Shown here: positions 8,139 through 16,417 of the stretch, one piece after another
Layout of the letters: each line of letters starts with the position of its first letter
How positions within the stretch are numbered: the first letter of the stretch is position 1
Assembly (NCBI GenBank): GCA_015060405.1
Contig: SUYN01000001.1
Span: 62,001-126,000 of the forward strand
Length of the DNA: 64,000 nt
Reading direction: 5' to 3'
Origin: Bacteroidales bacterium
Lineage (GTDB): Bacteria; Bacteroidota; Bacteroidia; Bacteroidales; UBA932
Notes under the pieces: model-generated
Seen by the model: only the letters and a program-made list of their open reading frames with translations
What the model was told of the DNA's origin: nothing
The model's database searches: none
Program-made: the position numbers and the translations under genes

Positions 8139-9353
8139 CTAAATTTTTACTCTTGTTTTGCCGGTGAGGAGCTGTTGCATAAGGCCGCGCTTTTGGAGGC
8201 GCAGGGCATCTAACTTTTTGCGGTGGGTGGCAATCTCATTATCTGCCACCGTAAGCACTTCCGCAATAGCTTTTTGTTCTGCAATGGGAGGATATACAAT
8301 TTCTAATTCGAAGAAATCTGTTTTGTCCACATTGAGCAATCCATCACCACGTGCCCCCGATGTTATGATTCTTTTTAACTGACGATCCAATCCGTGATTT
8401 ATAAAAAAATGCTGATAAAATTCACCAATTACATTTTGTTTAGGTCTAAAACAAATATAAACAAATGGGACAACAGCATCTTGCTCTTTTAATCTATAGA
8501 TACACCCCATTTCATATAAATTAGAGTTACCTTTATTGTAGGCAAAATCTCCCTTTTGAATATGAGTATATTTTTTTAGGCTATCACCTGCTATTACTCG
8601 ATCAAATTTGTCTTTTTGGGAAATAAGGCCCAAACGAGCAGAAATAGTCATTGGTAAATACTCGCAACCATTGCTTGTGTCAGTAATATGCTCAAAGCAA
8701 TCCTTCATTCTTCTCTTCTGCCAAGGGGTGGTGAAGCCTGGGAGGCGGATGCGGCCGGTGAGGAGGTGCTGCATAAGGGCACGCTTACGCAATTCCAACT
8801 TTTCGATCAGTCGGCTCTGCTTCTCAATCGCCTCGTCCCACACACCCAATATCTCCGCAATCTTCCTCTGCTCCTCCATCGGCGGCACAGGAATGTATCT
8901 TTGTTCCATATCACCTTTTGTGATGTGCGCCATTGTACCACCTTGTATTTGATTGTACAATTTGCGAGCATCCATTTCAAGATAATCATACAAGAAAAGT
9001 TTATCAATAATAGACGAAATAACAACTTTCCATATATGATAGTGATATATTACCTTCTCTCCGTTCCAAAAACGAGGACCAAAAGATGCAGACCAAGCAT
9101 ATAATAAATCACCCTCAACAGCATACTTATCCTTATCCAACTCTAAATCAGAATAGTACCAATTTGTGTTAGTGAAAAAATTTCCAACCCTCAGAACTGG
9201 ATATTTTCCTTGAGAAAGTAGTTCCTCCTGCTTATATGCACGACCATTTAAGAATGTGCATACATCTTTGAAGAATTTCACCTCCCACTCTTGAGGAATT
9301 ATCCCCACCGCCGAATACTTATAGCCCTTGGGTATGTTATTTTTGGCTGTCAT
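8139..9353 (-). CDS. hsdS: Type I restriction enzyme, HsdS specificity subunit (two TRDs)
   Basis: 404 residues with the classic two-repeat layout: target recognition domain 1 at about residues 1-165, conserved helix EEQRKIAEILGVWDEAIEKQ ending in HLLTGRIRLPGF, target recognition domain 2 at about 205-345, and a second conserved helix (AIAEVLTVADNEIATHRK) ending in QQLLTGKTRVKI. Each TRD reads one half of a bipartite site for HsdM and HsdR. The two conserved helix ends give a direct DNA repeat at about 8161-8192 and 8755-8786. It is separated from hsdM by the CBASS genes, which is unusual. A second, half-size HsdS lies upstream of hsdM. Confidence 0.96.
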   Translation of the reverse strand: MTAKNNIPKGYKYSAVGIIPQEWEVKFFKDVCTFLNGRAYKQEELLSQGKYPVLRVGNFFTNTNWYYSDLELDKDKYAVEGDLLYAWSASFGPRFWNGEKVIYHYHIWKVVISSIIDKLFLYDYLEMDARKLYNQIQGGTMAHITKGDMEQRYIPVPPMEEQRKIAEILGVWDEAIEKQSRLIEKLELRKRALMQHLLTGRIRLPGFTTPWQKRRMKDCFEHITDTSNGCEYLPMTISARLGLISQKDKFDRVIAGDSLKKYTHIQKGDFAYNKGNSNLYEMGCIYRLKEQDAVVPFVYICFRPKQNVIGEFYQHFFINHGLDRQLKRIITSGARGDGLLNVDKTDFFELEIVYPPIAEQKAIAEVLTVADNEIATHRKKLDALRLQKRGLMQQLLTGKTRVKI

Positions 9354-9358
9354 CTAAT

Positions 9359-10300
9359 TTACAATTTTTCAGTTTCAATACATATTATCTCTTTGCAAAA
9401 AGCATCATTAGCAACCAACTTAGATAATACCATTGTAAAATTTCGCAACTCTCTATCCTCTAGTAATTGTTGTTCTTGTGTCTTTCCGATATGGCCTTTG
9501 CGCAAATACATATCAATTGCCTTATCTATACCGTTAAGTGTTGTAGGCATATCACTCAGTACGACTTCACTTCCTTCTTTTTCAATAGAGACATATAACG
9601 GATAACTCCTACTATCGGTTGGAATCTGTAGTTCTTTATATGATTGTTTTCTGTGATAAATAAGAGCCCTTTTCTTGATATCTGCATCTAAATCACGGGG
9701 AATTACCACCTTGAATTTTGAACAATGACAATGTTCTCCATCAACATCTATAGTCTCGTGAATAGTTAAATACTCACATACGGGTTTGACAAAATTTTCA
9801 AAATAACCAATTGCCAACACGGTCGATGGCAACATTCCGAGTAAGCCTATCTCAATTTTACCTACAATTTCATTATGCAATCTTTCTAATAAGACTTCAA
9901 ATGGCTTGTCATGAGATGTTATAACTCCATCATTAACTTCAAAAGAAGCTAATGTAATGCCGTGTAGGTCGCTAGGTAATTTTATGCTTTTATCATGTAT
10001 GATGTAAGCCCTTTCACGACCTAAGCGACCTAGAAATAGTCCATATTCAAATATAACATTATCACGAGGAGCCCCTTGCTCTACACCTCTTGATTTAGTC
10101 CAATCATCATTAGTACATACCATAAAACCAAAGTCAAACAAACTCGCTTCCTTCATCAAGGTTTCAAGGTAATTATCATTATATTTAAATATGTCATCAC
10201 TCCATAGATAACAGTCAAAATCCTTGGAAAAGTAGGCTTTTATTTGTCCTGCTATATATAACCCCTCTTTTGAGGAGCCAATAAAAATTCTAGGTCTCAT
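9359..10300 (-). CDS. cap12: TIR-STING fusion effector of CBASS (Cap12-like)
   Basis: 313 residues. Residues 1-~125 are a TIR-like NAD-consuming domain: start PRIFIGSSKEG, then the catalytic-Glu segment RDNVIFEYGLFLGRLG with Glu85, close to the Glu84 I recall for a characterised bacterial TIR-STING. Residues ~157-313 look like a bacterial STING domain: LPSTVLAIGYFENFVKPVC, matching from memory the STING helix that starts FFPSATLASVYYEN in such proteins, and a ligand-lid region SRSYPLYV. In known systems cyclic di-GMP drives filament formation and NAD depletion, killing infected cells. It overlaps cdnE by ATGA, which implies coupled translation. It lies between hsdM and hsdS, transcribed with them. 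Confidence 0.9.
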   Translation of the reverse strand: MRPRIFIGSSKEGLYIAGQIKAYFSKDFDCYLWSDDIFKYNDNYLETLMKEASLFDFGFMVCTNDDWTKSRGVEQGAPRDNVIFEYGLFLGRLGRERAYIIHDKSIKLPSDLHGITLASFEVNDGVITSHDKPFEVLLERLHNEIVGKIEIGLLGMLPSTVLAIGYFENFVKPVCEYLTIHETIDVDGEHCHCSKFKVVIPRDLDADIKKRALIYHRKQSYKELQIPTDSRSYPLYVSIEKEGSEVVLSDMPTTLNGIDKAIDMYLRKGHIGKTQEQQLLEDRELRNFTMVLSKLVANDAFCKEIICIETEKL

Positions 10301-11349
10301 AGTAAATGTTGTTCTTTAAGAATAGTATAAATATTATACACATTTTGTAACATTGCAGCAACTTCTTGGCGCTTATTGCTGTCCCTAAATATATACTCTT
10401 TCCCATCAACAGATGTTACTCTATTTGCATAAGATTCATCGTATGCAATTTTATGTAGCTGAAGAAAAACAATTGTTACCAAATCTAGGTAATGTAATTC
10501 TTTATATGTATTAATATCAATGTCGTAACAAATGGCATTAATGTCAAAACTTGACAAATTAATTTTTTGCTTCGAGTCCGCTTTGATATTTTTCAAAAAG
10601 CGTATCATCCTTTTTAATCTACCACCTGTATTTGCGCTTTTGGTATTTATGCGTTCAATGCTCAAAAATGGATAATCTGCTGCACACCTAATATTAGCAA
10701 TCTTATCATACACTTGAATTCCTCTATATGTAAGGCTTCGGTCATTAATGATTGAATTAACATCATCATACCAACCCGCCGTGACTATATCCACATCTCT
10801 ATGAAGGTCCTGATTTGTGATTTTTATTGCCTTAGGATGACTAATATCACATTTTAGATATTTCCGTGATAAAATACTTTCACTTTGAACTCTAATCGTT
10901 CTTAAATCATCATAGACATTTCCAGTGTATGGTGATGCGTTGTCAACGGATCTTAATTTTGATACTTCAGAATATGTGTAATTAGGGTTGTATGATTCTA
11001 AAATGGTTTTAACACTTACAGAATCATAGCTATAATACTTTTCACATATAACCAATAGATCAATATCACTATATCCTCTAATGTGTGTATCTGTCATAAC
11101 AGATCCTTGATAATGATAAGATACATTAGTTAATCCTCCATCTTGTAAATGAGCTCTTACTCGCTGTCCTGCTTCTTTTGTTTTAGATGTATAGTTGTCA
11201 TCCACAGCCATCATAGCGATATAAACATACCTTTGTAAATCGCTAATATCGCTTGGTAATCCAGTAAACATTCTTGACTCTACCAAGTACTGATTTTCTG
11301 GGTTATGGCGAGTCTTGATATCTGATAATAATTGTCTGTAATCTGTCAT
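10297..11349 (-). CDS. cdnE: CD-NTase, cyclic dinucleotide synthase of CBASS
   Basis: 350 residues with the polymerase-beta-type nucleotidyltransferase core: GS at 82-83 (QGSVMTDTHIRG), catalytic DID at 95-97 in GYSDIDLLV, and the third carboxylate in HRDVDIV (around 185-187). These define a CD-NTase that makes a cyclic nucleotide second messenger after phage sensing. STING-linked CD-NTases studied so far make 3',3'-cyclic di-GMP, so that product is the likely one here by association. No Cap2/Cap3 or HORMA/Trip13 genes are nearby, so this is a minimal type I CBASS. It lies 12 bp downstream of hsdM and overlaps the TIR-STING gene by 4 bp. The clade name (CdnE) is inferred from the partner. Confidence 0.92.
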   Translation of the reverse strand: MTDYRQLLSDIKTRHNPENQYLVESRMFTGLPSDISDLQRYVYIAMMAVDDNYTSKTKEAGQRVRAHLQDGGLTNVSYHYQGSVMTDTHIRGYSDIDLLVICEKYYSYDSVSVKTILESYNPNYTYSEVSKLRSVDNASPYTGNVYDDLRTIRVQSESILSRKYLKCDISHPKAIKITNQDLHRDVDIVTAGWYDDVNSIINDRSLTYRGIQVYDKIANIRCAADYPFLSIERINTKSANTGGRLKRMIRFLKNIKADSKQKINLSSFDINAICYDIDINTYKELHYLDLVTIVFLQLHKIAYDESYANRVTSVDGKEYIFRDSNKRQEVAAMLQNVYNIYTILKEQHLL

Positions 11350-11361
11350 ATTTCTTTATTT

Positions 11362-12888
11362 TTACATTCCCAATTCTTTCAAATACTCCTTCATTTTGGC
11401 TTGCACCTCGGCAAGTTCAGTTTCGAGGGTGTCAATCTCCTGCTGAACGGCAACAATATCAATCTCCGCCTCCTCCTCGTAGGTATCAACATAGCGAGGA
11501 ATATTGAGATTGTAATCGTTCTCCTCAATCTCCTTGCGGGTGGCTACATAGGCATATTTCTCCTCGGCTACGCCTGTGGGAAGTTTGCCGTCAGCAAATG
11601 CACGATAAGTAGAGACGATATGCTCGATATCGACATCACGCAGGCGGTTTTGGTTTTTGCCATTCTCGAACTCGCGGCTGGCATCGATAAAGAGTACATC
11701 GTCGCCCTTCTTTGCCTTATTAAAAATAGCGATAGCAGCAGGAATGCCAGTACCATAGAAGAGGTTTGCAGGCATACCAATAACCGCTTCGAGAAGATTC
11801 TCCTCGACAGTCTGCTGGCGAATCTTACCCTCGCTTGCACCTCGGAAAAGTACACCGTGAGGGATAACAACGCCCACCTTACCGTGCTCGTTAGCAACCT
11901 CCAACATATGGCTAATAAATGCCCAGTCGCCCTTGCTCTTGGGCGGAACGCCACGCCAGAAACGGTTATATTGGTCGTTAGGAGCTTCGTCAGCTCCCCA
12001 CTTTTCAAGAGAAAATGGCGGGTTTGCCACAACGGTGTCGAACTTCATCAGAGTATCGCCATCTTTGAGTTTGGGATTACGCAGGGTGTCGCCCCAGCGA
12101 ATAACGGCACTATCGAAACCATGAAGTAGCATATTCATCATAGCCAATGCCCAAGTGCTACCATTGAGCTCCTGACCATAAAGCGAAAAGTTGTCAGAGC
12201 CGACCTCACGACCAGCCTTAATAAGCAGTGAGCCTGAGCCACAAGTGGGGTCGCAGATGCGTGAGCCGGGGGCACTCTTTGTAAGTTTTGCAAGAAGTGT
12301 TGAGACCTCTTTTGGCGTAAAAAACTCACCAGCCTTCTTGCCTGCATCGCTAGCGAAGTGCTCTATAAGGAACATATAGGCATCGCCTATGACATCGTTG
12401 TTGTCGAGGTGCGACTCGTCAAACTGCAACTTCTCGTCAGCAAAGTCCTCTAAGAGTTGTTTGAGGCGCACATTGCGATCCTTCACCTCGCCGAGGTTGC
12501 TGCTGTTAAAACTGATGTTGCGGAAGATGCCACTACCGTCCTCGCTATTGAGTTTCTCACGATTGGCATTTTCCAAATCGACAAGGGCAATATCTATCAG
12601 CTCGCCAATATTTACCGCATTGCGATTGTCGTAGAGGTAGTAGAACGAACTTGTTTCGGGGACTTGAAAACGCTCGCGGCGCATAGCACGCATAGCACGC
12701 TCCTCATCGCCTTCGTAGCGCTCTAAATATTCTGTGTATTTCGACTTGTTTACATCGCTGACATACTTCAAGAAGAGCATTGTCAGAATGTAGTCTTTGT
12801 ATTGGCTCGGATCAACTACACCACGGAAGGTGTCGCAGGCTTTCCATACAACTTTGTTGATTTCGTCTTGGGTAATCTTTGTGCTCAT
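11362..12888 (-). CDS. hsdM: Type I restriction-modification DNA N6-adenine methyltransferase HsdM
   Basis: 508 residues. The N-terminal HsdM helical domain is followed by the SAM-binding motif in EFFTPKEVSTLLA and ICDPTCGSGSLL, and by the N6-adenine motif VVANPPFSLEKW. A C-terminal coiled coil (VAVQQEIDTLETELAEVQAK) is usual for contact with HsdS. It methylates the host site and forms the core of the M2S complex. The half-size HsdS is encoded 2 bp upstream and cdnE 12 bp downstream, so hsdM is separated from its full-length hsdS by the CBASS pair. Base composition is richer in G+C than the neighbouring cdnE, TIR-STING and half-hsdS genes. Confidence 0.97.
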   Translation of the reverse strand: MSTKITQDEINKVVWKACDTFRGVVDPSQYKDYILTMLFLKYVSDVNKSKYTEYLERYEGDEERAMRAMRRERFQVPETSSFYYLYDNRNAVNIGELIDIALVDLENANREKLNSEDGSGIFRNISFNSSNLGEVKDRNVRLKQLLEDFADEKLQFDESHLDNNDVIGDAYMFLIEHFASDAGKKAGEFFTPKEVSTLLAKLTKSAPGSRICDPTCGSGSLLIKAGREVGSDNFSLYGQELNGSTWALAMMNMLLHGFDSAVIRWGDTLRNPKLKDGDTLMKFDTVVANPPFSLEKWGADEAPNDQYNRFWRGVPPKSKGDWAFISHMLEVANEHGKVGVVIPHGVLFRGASEGKIRQQTVEENLLEAVIGMPANLFYGTGIPAAIAIFNKAKKGDDVLFIDASREFENGKNQNRLRDVDIEHIVSTYRAFADGKLPTGVAEEKYAYVATRKEIEENDYNLNIPRYVDTYEEEAEIDIVAVQQEIDTLETELAEVQAKMKEYLKELGM

Positions 12889-12890
12889 TA

Positions 12891-13439
12891 TTATATATTT
12901 TTTATCATTTTATATTCTAAAATCTGTTTGCGTCTTTCTGCGATAGCTGCATATAATTGTTGCTCGCGTTTTTGAAGTTTCGAAAGTTCAATATACCTTC
13001 TTTGCCTCTCTACCGAAGGGACTGGTATTTCCAAATCTCCAAGTGTTGCCTTCGAAATAGACATTATGGATGTCCCGCGAGCCTGGACTGCCAAAGTGTT
13101 TTGTGTAGTCGGGAGATTGAGATACCACGCCACAAATTCAGGCAAGATGGCAGATTTGTCGTGCAGGCGTATCACCAAAAATGATGGAGAAGCCACACAC
13201 TTTTGCTCAATCCCTGGAACAATCACACACATATTATTATTACCTTTGGACGCCAGAAGCAAATCACCAGCAGTCAATAGGTGCTTTTGATTGGCAACGA
13301 TAATTGTAGGCTGAGTAGTGTTGCGTAACTCGCCATTACCGTCAAAATCACTTTGTTGAAGGTAAAGTGCATTTGGATTCGGGACCACCTTGGCAAATAC
13401 GCCCGTTTGTATAACTGCTATGCTGTGTAATTTTATCAT
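12891..13439 (-). CDS. Half-size HsdS-like specificity protein (single TRD)
   Basis: 182 residues, half the normal HsdS length. It has one TRD-like region (residues ~1-135, with LLLASKGNNNMCVIVP and ISKATLGDLEIPVPSVERQ) and one conserved helix (YIELSKLQKREQQLYAAIAERRKQILEYKMI). Half-subunits can dimerise and give a palindrome-type bipartite specificity. It is the first gene of the operon, right behind a consensus promoter, and 2 bp before hsdM. A full-length HsdS also exists downstream, so the system may have two alternative specificities or this protein may modulate assembly. Start ATG at 13439 has a short 20-base leader. Confidence 0.8.
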   Translation of the reverse strand: MIKLHSIAVIQTGVFAKVVPNPNALYLQQSDFDGNGELRNTTQPTIIVANQKHLLTAGDLLLASKGNNNMCVIVPGIEQKCVASPSFLVIRLHDKSAILPEFVAWYLNLPTTQNTLAVQARGTSIMSISKATLGDLEIPVPSVERQRRYIELSKLQKREQQLYAAIAERRKQILEYKMIKNI

Positions 13440-13458
13440 TTAATTTATTTTTGCACTA

Positions 13459-13489
13459 CAAAGATAAAAAGATGCGGCCAAATATCAAA
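13459..13489 (-). promoter_or_regulatory. Promoter of the type I RM/CBASS operon
   Basis: On the minus strand TTTG (13486-13489), a 19-base spacer, and TATCTTTG (13459-13466) match the Bacteroidetes consensus exactly. It lies about 20 bp upstream of the first gene and is the only good promoter seen for the ten genes down to 2772. The 13490-13890 stretch holds no convincing gene; a small inverted repeat at about 13531-13553 is noted elsewhere. Confidence 0.75.
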
Positions 13490-13896
13490 ATTATTTCTCA
13501 ATAATCTTTCTACTAAATATAAGTGTGCGTAACTTTCTTCACTCTGTGAAGAAAAAAATTTCGCTTAACTATTGAATCTATGTATACATATTGTTCGCAT
13601 TCAGACATTACGAGCAAAAATATGATGTGAATTATATTTGGTGTATTTCAGTTCAGTTGTAAGGTTTACAACATTCGTTACTATTCTAGGCTAGGATCTT
13701 TTTTGAATTATATTAACAGAGCAATTGGTATATTCTTATCATAAAATCATCAATTCCACCCGACTTTGGAGGGTTGGATACCGATAGGTAGTTTTGGGAC
13801 GCCGAAAACATTTCGAGTGCCTCAAAACACAACTTGCAATTAGGTTAACTCCATTGATTTTTCTCTCAATCGCAGTGTATATACAAGTTCTAATTT

Positions 13897-13997
13897 TATA
13901 CCCTATCAGGTATAAAATGTATGCTAAAACAATAAAATTATACCCGATAAGGTGTAAAGTGAAAAACTTTCATTACATTTGTACCCGATAGGGTATA
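13897..13997 (+). promoter_or_regulatory. Three 18-bp operator palindromes for the HipB of hipBST
   Basis: Three related near-palindromes precede hipB: TATACCCTATCAGGTATA at 13897-13914, TATACCCGATAAGGTGTA at 13939-13956, and TGTACCCGATAGGGTATA at 13980-13997. Start-to-start spacings are 42 and 41 bp, four helical turns, so the sites face the same side. The third overlaps the -7 box end. This is the layout of an autoregulated toxin-antitoxin operator bound cooperatively. Confidence 0.8.
13974..13981 (+). promoter_or_regulatory. -7 box (TACATTTG) of hipBST
   Basis: TACATTTG fits TAnnTTTG and lies 29 bp before the hipB ATG. It is flanked by operators 2 and 3 and shares its last two bases with operator 3, so bound repressor would exclude RNA polymerase. 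Confidence 0.65.
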
Positions 13998-14010
13998 ATT
14001 CGTTGCATAT

Positions 14011-14229
14011 ATGGAGCAGACAACACTTTCAAAATATGTGAAGGCGATGCGTAAGCAGTATAATCTTACGCAGGTGGAACTTTCCGAGAAGTCGGGAGTA
14101 GGCTTGCGTCTTGTTCGTGAATTGGAGCAGGGCAAGCAGACCTTACGCCTTGATAAGGTGAACCAAATATTGAATCTTTTTGGCAGCGAAGTTGGTGTCG
14201 TACCAATGACTAAAACCGATGAACGATGA
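14011..14229 (+). CDS. hipB: HipB-type XRE antitoxin of tripartite HipBST
   Basis: 72 residues, nearly all one helix-turn-helix (VKAMRKQYNLTQVELSEKSGVGLRLVRELEQGKQTL), followed by DKVNQILNLFGSEVGVVP, typical of the HipB/y4mF family. It should bind the three TACCCGATAGGGTA-type operators upstream and repress the operon. It overlaps hipS by ATGA at 14226-14229, so the two are translationally coupled. In the E. coli O127 HipBST system HipB augments neutralisation while HipS is the main antitoxin. Confidence 0.9.
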   Translation: MEQTTLSKYVKAMRKQYNLTQVELSEKSGVGLRLVRELEQGKQTLRLDKVNQILNLFGSEVGVVPMTKTDER

Positions 14230-14552
14230 AACAGGCTGTTGTATTTTTGCGTGGCATAAAAGCCGGTATCTTGACGGAAGATGAGAATGGCTATACATTT
14301 GAGTATGATGCCGATTATTTGACATCAGCCGATGCTGAGGCTGTGAGCCTCACTTTGCCGCTGAGCGATAAGCCTTATCGGGATAAGGTGCTATTTCCAT
14401 TTTTCGATGGCTTGATTCCCGAAGGCTGGCTCCTGGATATTGCCGAGAAGAATTGGAAGATTGATGCTCGTGACCGTATGTCGTTGCTCGTTGCATATTG
14501 CAAGGATTGTATCGGCGCGGTAGGTGTTGAACCCATAATAAAAGAGGAGTAG
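14226..14552 (+). CDS. hipS: HipS antitoxin (stand-alone HipA N-terminal subdomain)
   Basis: 108 residues corresponding to the N-terminal subdomain of HipA as a separate protein (GIKAGILTEDENGYTFEYD, LTLPLSDKPYRDKVLFPFFDGLIPEGWLLD). In HipBST systems this small protein, not HipB, neutralises the HipT kinase, by inserting a Trp-bearing segment into its active site; the EGWLLD motif here is the matching region. It ends one base before the hipT ATG and overlaps hipB by 4 bp. An ordinary HipA truncated by mutation is unlikely because both pieces have their own starts and are complete. Confidence 0.88.
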   Translation: MKQAVVFLRGIKAGILTEDENGYTFEYDADYLTSADAEAVSLTLPLSDKPYRDKVLFPFFDGLIPEGWLLDIAEKNWKIDARDRMSLLVAYCKDCIGAVGVEPIIKEE

Positions 14553-14553
14553 T

Positions 14554-15495
14554 ATGGCAAAGTGTCTATATTGTTACAAAGAGTTGAACGAGGGTGAAAA
14601 GGATTTTCACAAGGCTTGTTCAAAAAAGATGTTCGGCACACCGAGCGTTCCCGAATTGCCATATACACGCGAGAACCTGACCGACCTTGCCAAACAGGTA
14701 ATCCGCAGCCAAACGACCTTGACGGGTGTTCAGGCAAAGTTGTCGCTTGATATAAACAAGGGTGGTAGGAACGAAACTGATCGTTTCACGATTGTCGGCT
14801 TATGGGGACGGTATATCTTGAAACCGCAGACCGACCGCTTTGCTCATCTGCCCGAATTGGAGGATTTGACTATGCACCTTGCAGAGTTGGCAAAGTTGCA
14901 GGTTGTACCTCATAGCCTTATCCGTTTTGCCGATGGTGAGTTGTGCTATATAACCCGCCGTATCGACCGTACAGCCACAGGTGACAAACTCCCGATGGAG
15001 GATATGTGTCAACTTACGGAAAGACTTACCGAACATAAATACAAAGGCTCATATGAGCAGATTGCAAAGGCGATACAACGATTTTCGACTGTTCCCAAGT
15101 TGGATATGGTAAACTATTGGGAGCAGGTTGTTTTCTCGTGGATTACGGGCAATGCCGATATGCACCTAAAAAACTTTTCGCTGTACAGCAAGGAGCAGGG
15201 GAAATATGTTCTTACGCCTGCATACGATATGCTCTCCACCGCATTGGTTATGCCCGAAGATACCGAAGAGTTGGCATTGACCATTGACGGCAAGAAACGC
15301 AAAATCAAGAAAGCAGATTTCGTGGCTTCAATGCAAGCATCGGGGTTGGAGGAGAAAGTTATCAATAACATCTTTGCCAAATTCGCAAAGGCAAAAGATA
15401 AGTGGTTTGAGTTTATCGACCTATCTTTCTTGCCGGACGAAATGAAAGAGGCTTTTAAGGCTATCATTGCCGATAAGTTGAGCCTATTGGCATAA
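14554..15495 (+). CDS. hipT: HipT serine/threonine kinase toxin
   Basis: 313 residues. It starts with a Cys/His cluster (CLYCYKEL at 4-11, then FHKAC at 18-22) typical of HipT-like kinases. The Gly-rich autophosphorylation loop reads TTLTGVQAKLS (residues 54-64). The catalytic segment is TGNADMHLKNFSLY and the metal site is TPAYDMLST. HipT of E. coli O127 carries Ser-Ile-Ser in the loop and targets tryptophanyl-tRNA synthetase; here both serines are threonines (Thr55, Thr57). It lacks the N-terminal HipA subdomain, which is supplied by HipS. All kinase residues are present, so it should be active; the substrate is not predictable. Confidence 0.92.
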   Translation: MAKCLYCYKELNEGEKDFHKACSKKMFGTPSVPELPYTRENLTDLAKQVIRSQTTLTGVQAKLSLDINKGGRNETDRFTIVGLWGRYILKPQTDRFAHLPELEDLTMHLAELAKLQVVPHSLIRFADGELCYITRRIDRTATGDKLPMEDMCQLTERLTEHKYKGSYEQIAKAIQRFSTVPKLDMVNYWEQVVFSWITGNADMHLKNFSLYSKEQGKYVLTPAYDMLSTALVMPEDTEELALTIDGKKRKIKKADFVASMQASGLEEKVINNIFAKFAKAKDKWFEFIDLSFLPDEMKEAFKAIIADKLSLLA

Positions 15496-15540
15496 CAACG
15501 CAACACTAAATTATGCAGAGTTGGGAGCGAGCTGCCTTTG

Positions 15541-15742
15541 ATACAAAAATCCCGTCAAAACACGAAAAAGCCGCAACAGAAGCACTTCTATTGCGGTTTC
15601 TTTGTGGTGTCACCGGCTATGAAATTTGATACTTCTTGCAACTGTTTTCCGTATCAAGTTCGATTCCCACACCCATTTTGATACTCGCTGCAACTAAAAA
15701 CCGTTGCAGGAAGTTAAGAAAGCGTTATACATATAGTTATAC
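15541..15742. repeat. att-like copy A: tRNA-Phe 3' end, terminator and arm repeats
   Basis: 15541-15616 repeats the tRNA-Phe terminator hairpin and the last 12 bases of the gene (TGGTGTCACCGG at 15605-15616), as seen intact at 62020-62097. 15617-15742 repeats the right flank of copy B (23899-24024), including TTCGATTCCCACACCCATTT and the 19-bp site GTTATACATATAGTTATAC at 15724-15742. The left flank is unlike the other copies, so this is one outer junction of island 1. 15743-15804 shows nothing else. Confidence 0.8.
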
Positions 15743-15804
15743 AACACTTTTATTGCGCTAGATTATTATCAAGCACTCCTTCAAACAAACTTATTTCTCG
15801 CTTG

Positions 15805-16138
15805 TTAATGCCTAGTCTGTTTATTATGTACGCCACCCCTGACTGCTGCGATAACCTCATCAATAATCCCTTTTGCGACTTCGTGCTTAATCATATATTC
15901 ATCACACGAGTCGAAAAGAATTGAAAGGCTGGATATATTCGTTTTACTATTGATTAGCAGACTTTGGTGATCATTAAGCGTTGGGGGTATATCGTATGCA
16001 AGCGAAAGAGTCGAACCTTTTGCAGCGACCAGAAATCCATGACTGCGGAAATGGTCATCGCTATTGCCTACACATATACTGAATGTGACTCTGCGAAATA
16101 ACTCTCGTAAGTTCACATCAATCCATCGTCTTAGTCAT
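15805..16138 (-). pseudogene. hipBA relic: first codons of hipB fused to the hipA C-terminus
   Basis: From 16116 the frame encodes a HipA C-terminal end (NLRELFRRVTFSICVGNSDD, then HGFLVAAKGSTLSLAYD) closely matching hipA at 1-1181. Upstream, the minus strand reads ATGACTAAGACGATGG from 16138, which resembles the start of hipB at 2321, and the region beyond (16141-16200) resembles the hipB promoter. A single deletion thus removed hipB from about codon 5, the nuclease ORF and most of hipA. The hipB frame stops at once (TGA), so the product is dead. 16139-16383 holds the old promoter region and no gene. Confidence 0.8.
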
Positions 16139-16383
16139 AATCGCAACATATCATATTTAATGCAAAATAATAATTCTTCTTTATTTTATGATAGATTGAG
16201 CACATATGTACATTCAATAAGTTCCTGATGCTAGCATCTCTTAAATATGTATATATACATTGCAAGCTTATTATTAACTGATTATAACAATATAACAACC
16301 TGATATTATTATATCAATTAGATTTGTATATTTGAAATAGTTAGTATTTTTATAAAAGAGATATTTAGTTCGACCAAATTAAT

Positions 16384-16391
16384 TATATTTG
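16384..16391 (+). promoter_or_regulatory. -7 box (TATATTTG) of the ParB-like/Dam-like operon
   Basis: TATATTTG matches TAnnTTTG, 26 bp before the ATG at 16418. No strong TTTG was found at -33. Confidence 0.5.
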
Positions 16392-16417
16392 TTGCATTAA
16401 CAATAATAAGATAATAA

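Noticed and set aside
8139..13439. Phase-variable hsdS shuffling
   Set aside because: Only the normal direct repeat of conserved HsdS helices was seen; no inverted repeats between the two hsdS genes and no nearby recombinase.
13531..13553. Small inverted repeat TTTCTTCAC / GTGAAGAAA as a possible terminator
   Set aside because: It lies upstream of the restriction promoter, follows no gene end on either strand, and lacks a T-run in a useful orientation.
13794..13991. 65-codon plus-strand ORF
   Set aside because: It covers the hipBST operators and promoter and has no protein-like features.
15656..15675. T-loop-like TTCGATTCCCACACCC (also at 23941) suggesting a second tRNA
   Set aside because: No pairing stems or anticodon arm can be built around it; it belongs to the repeated right flank of the att copies.
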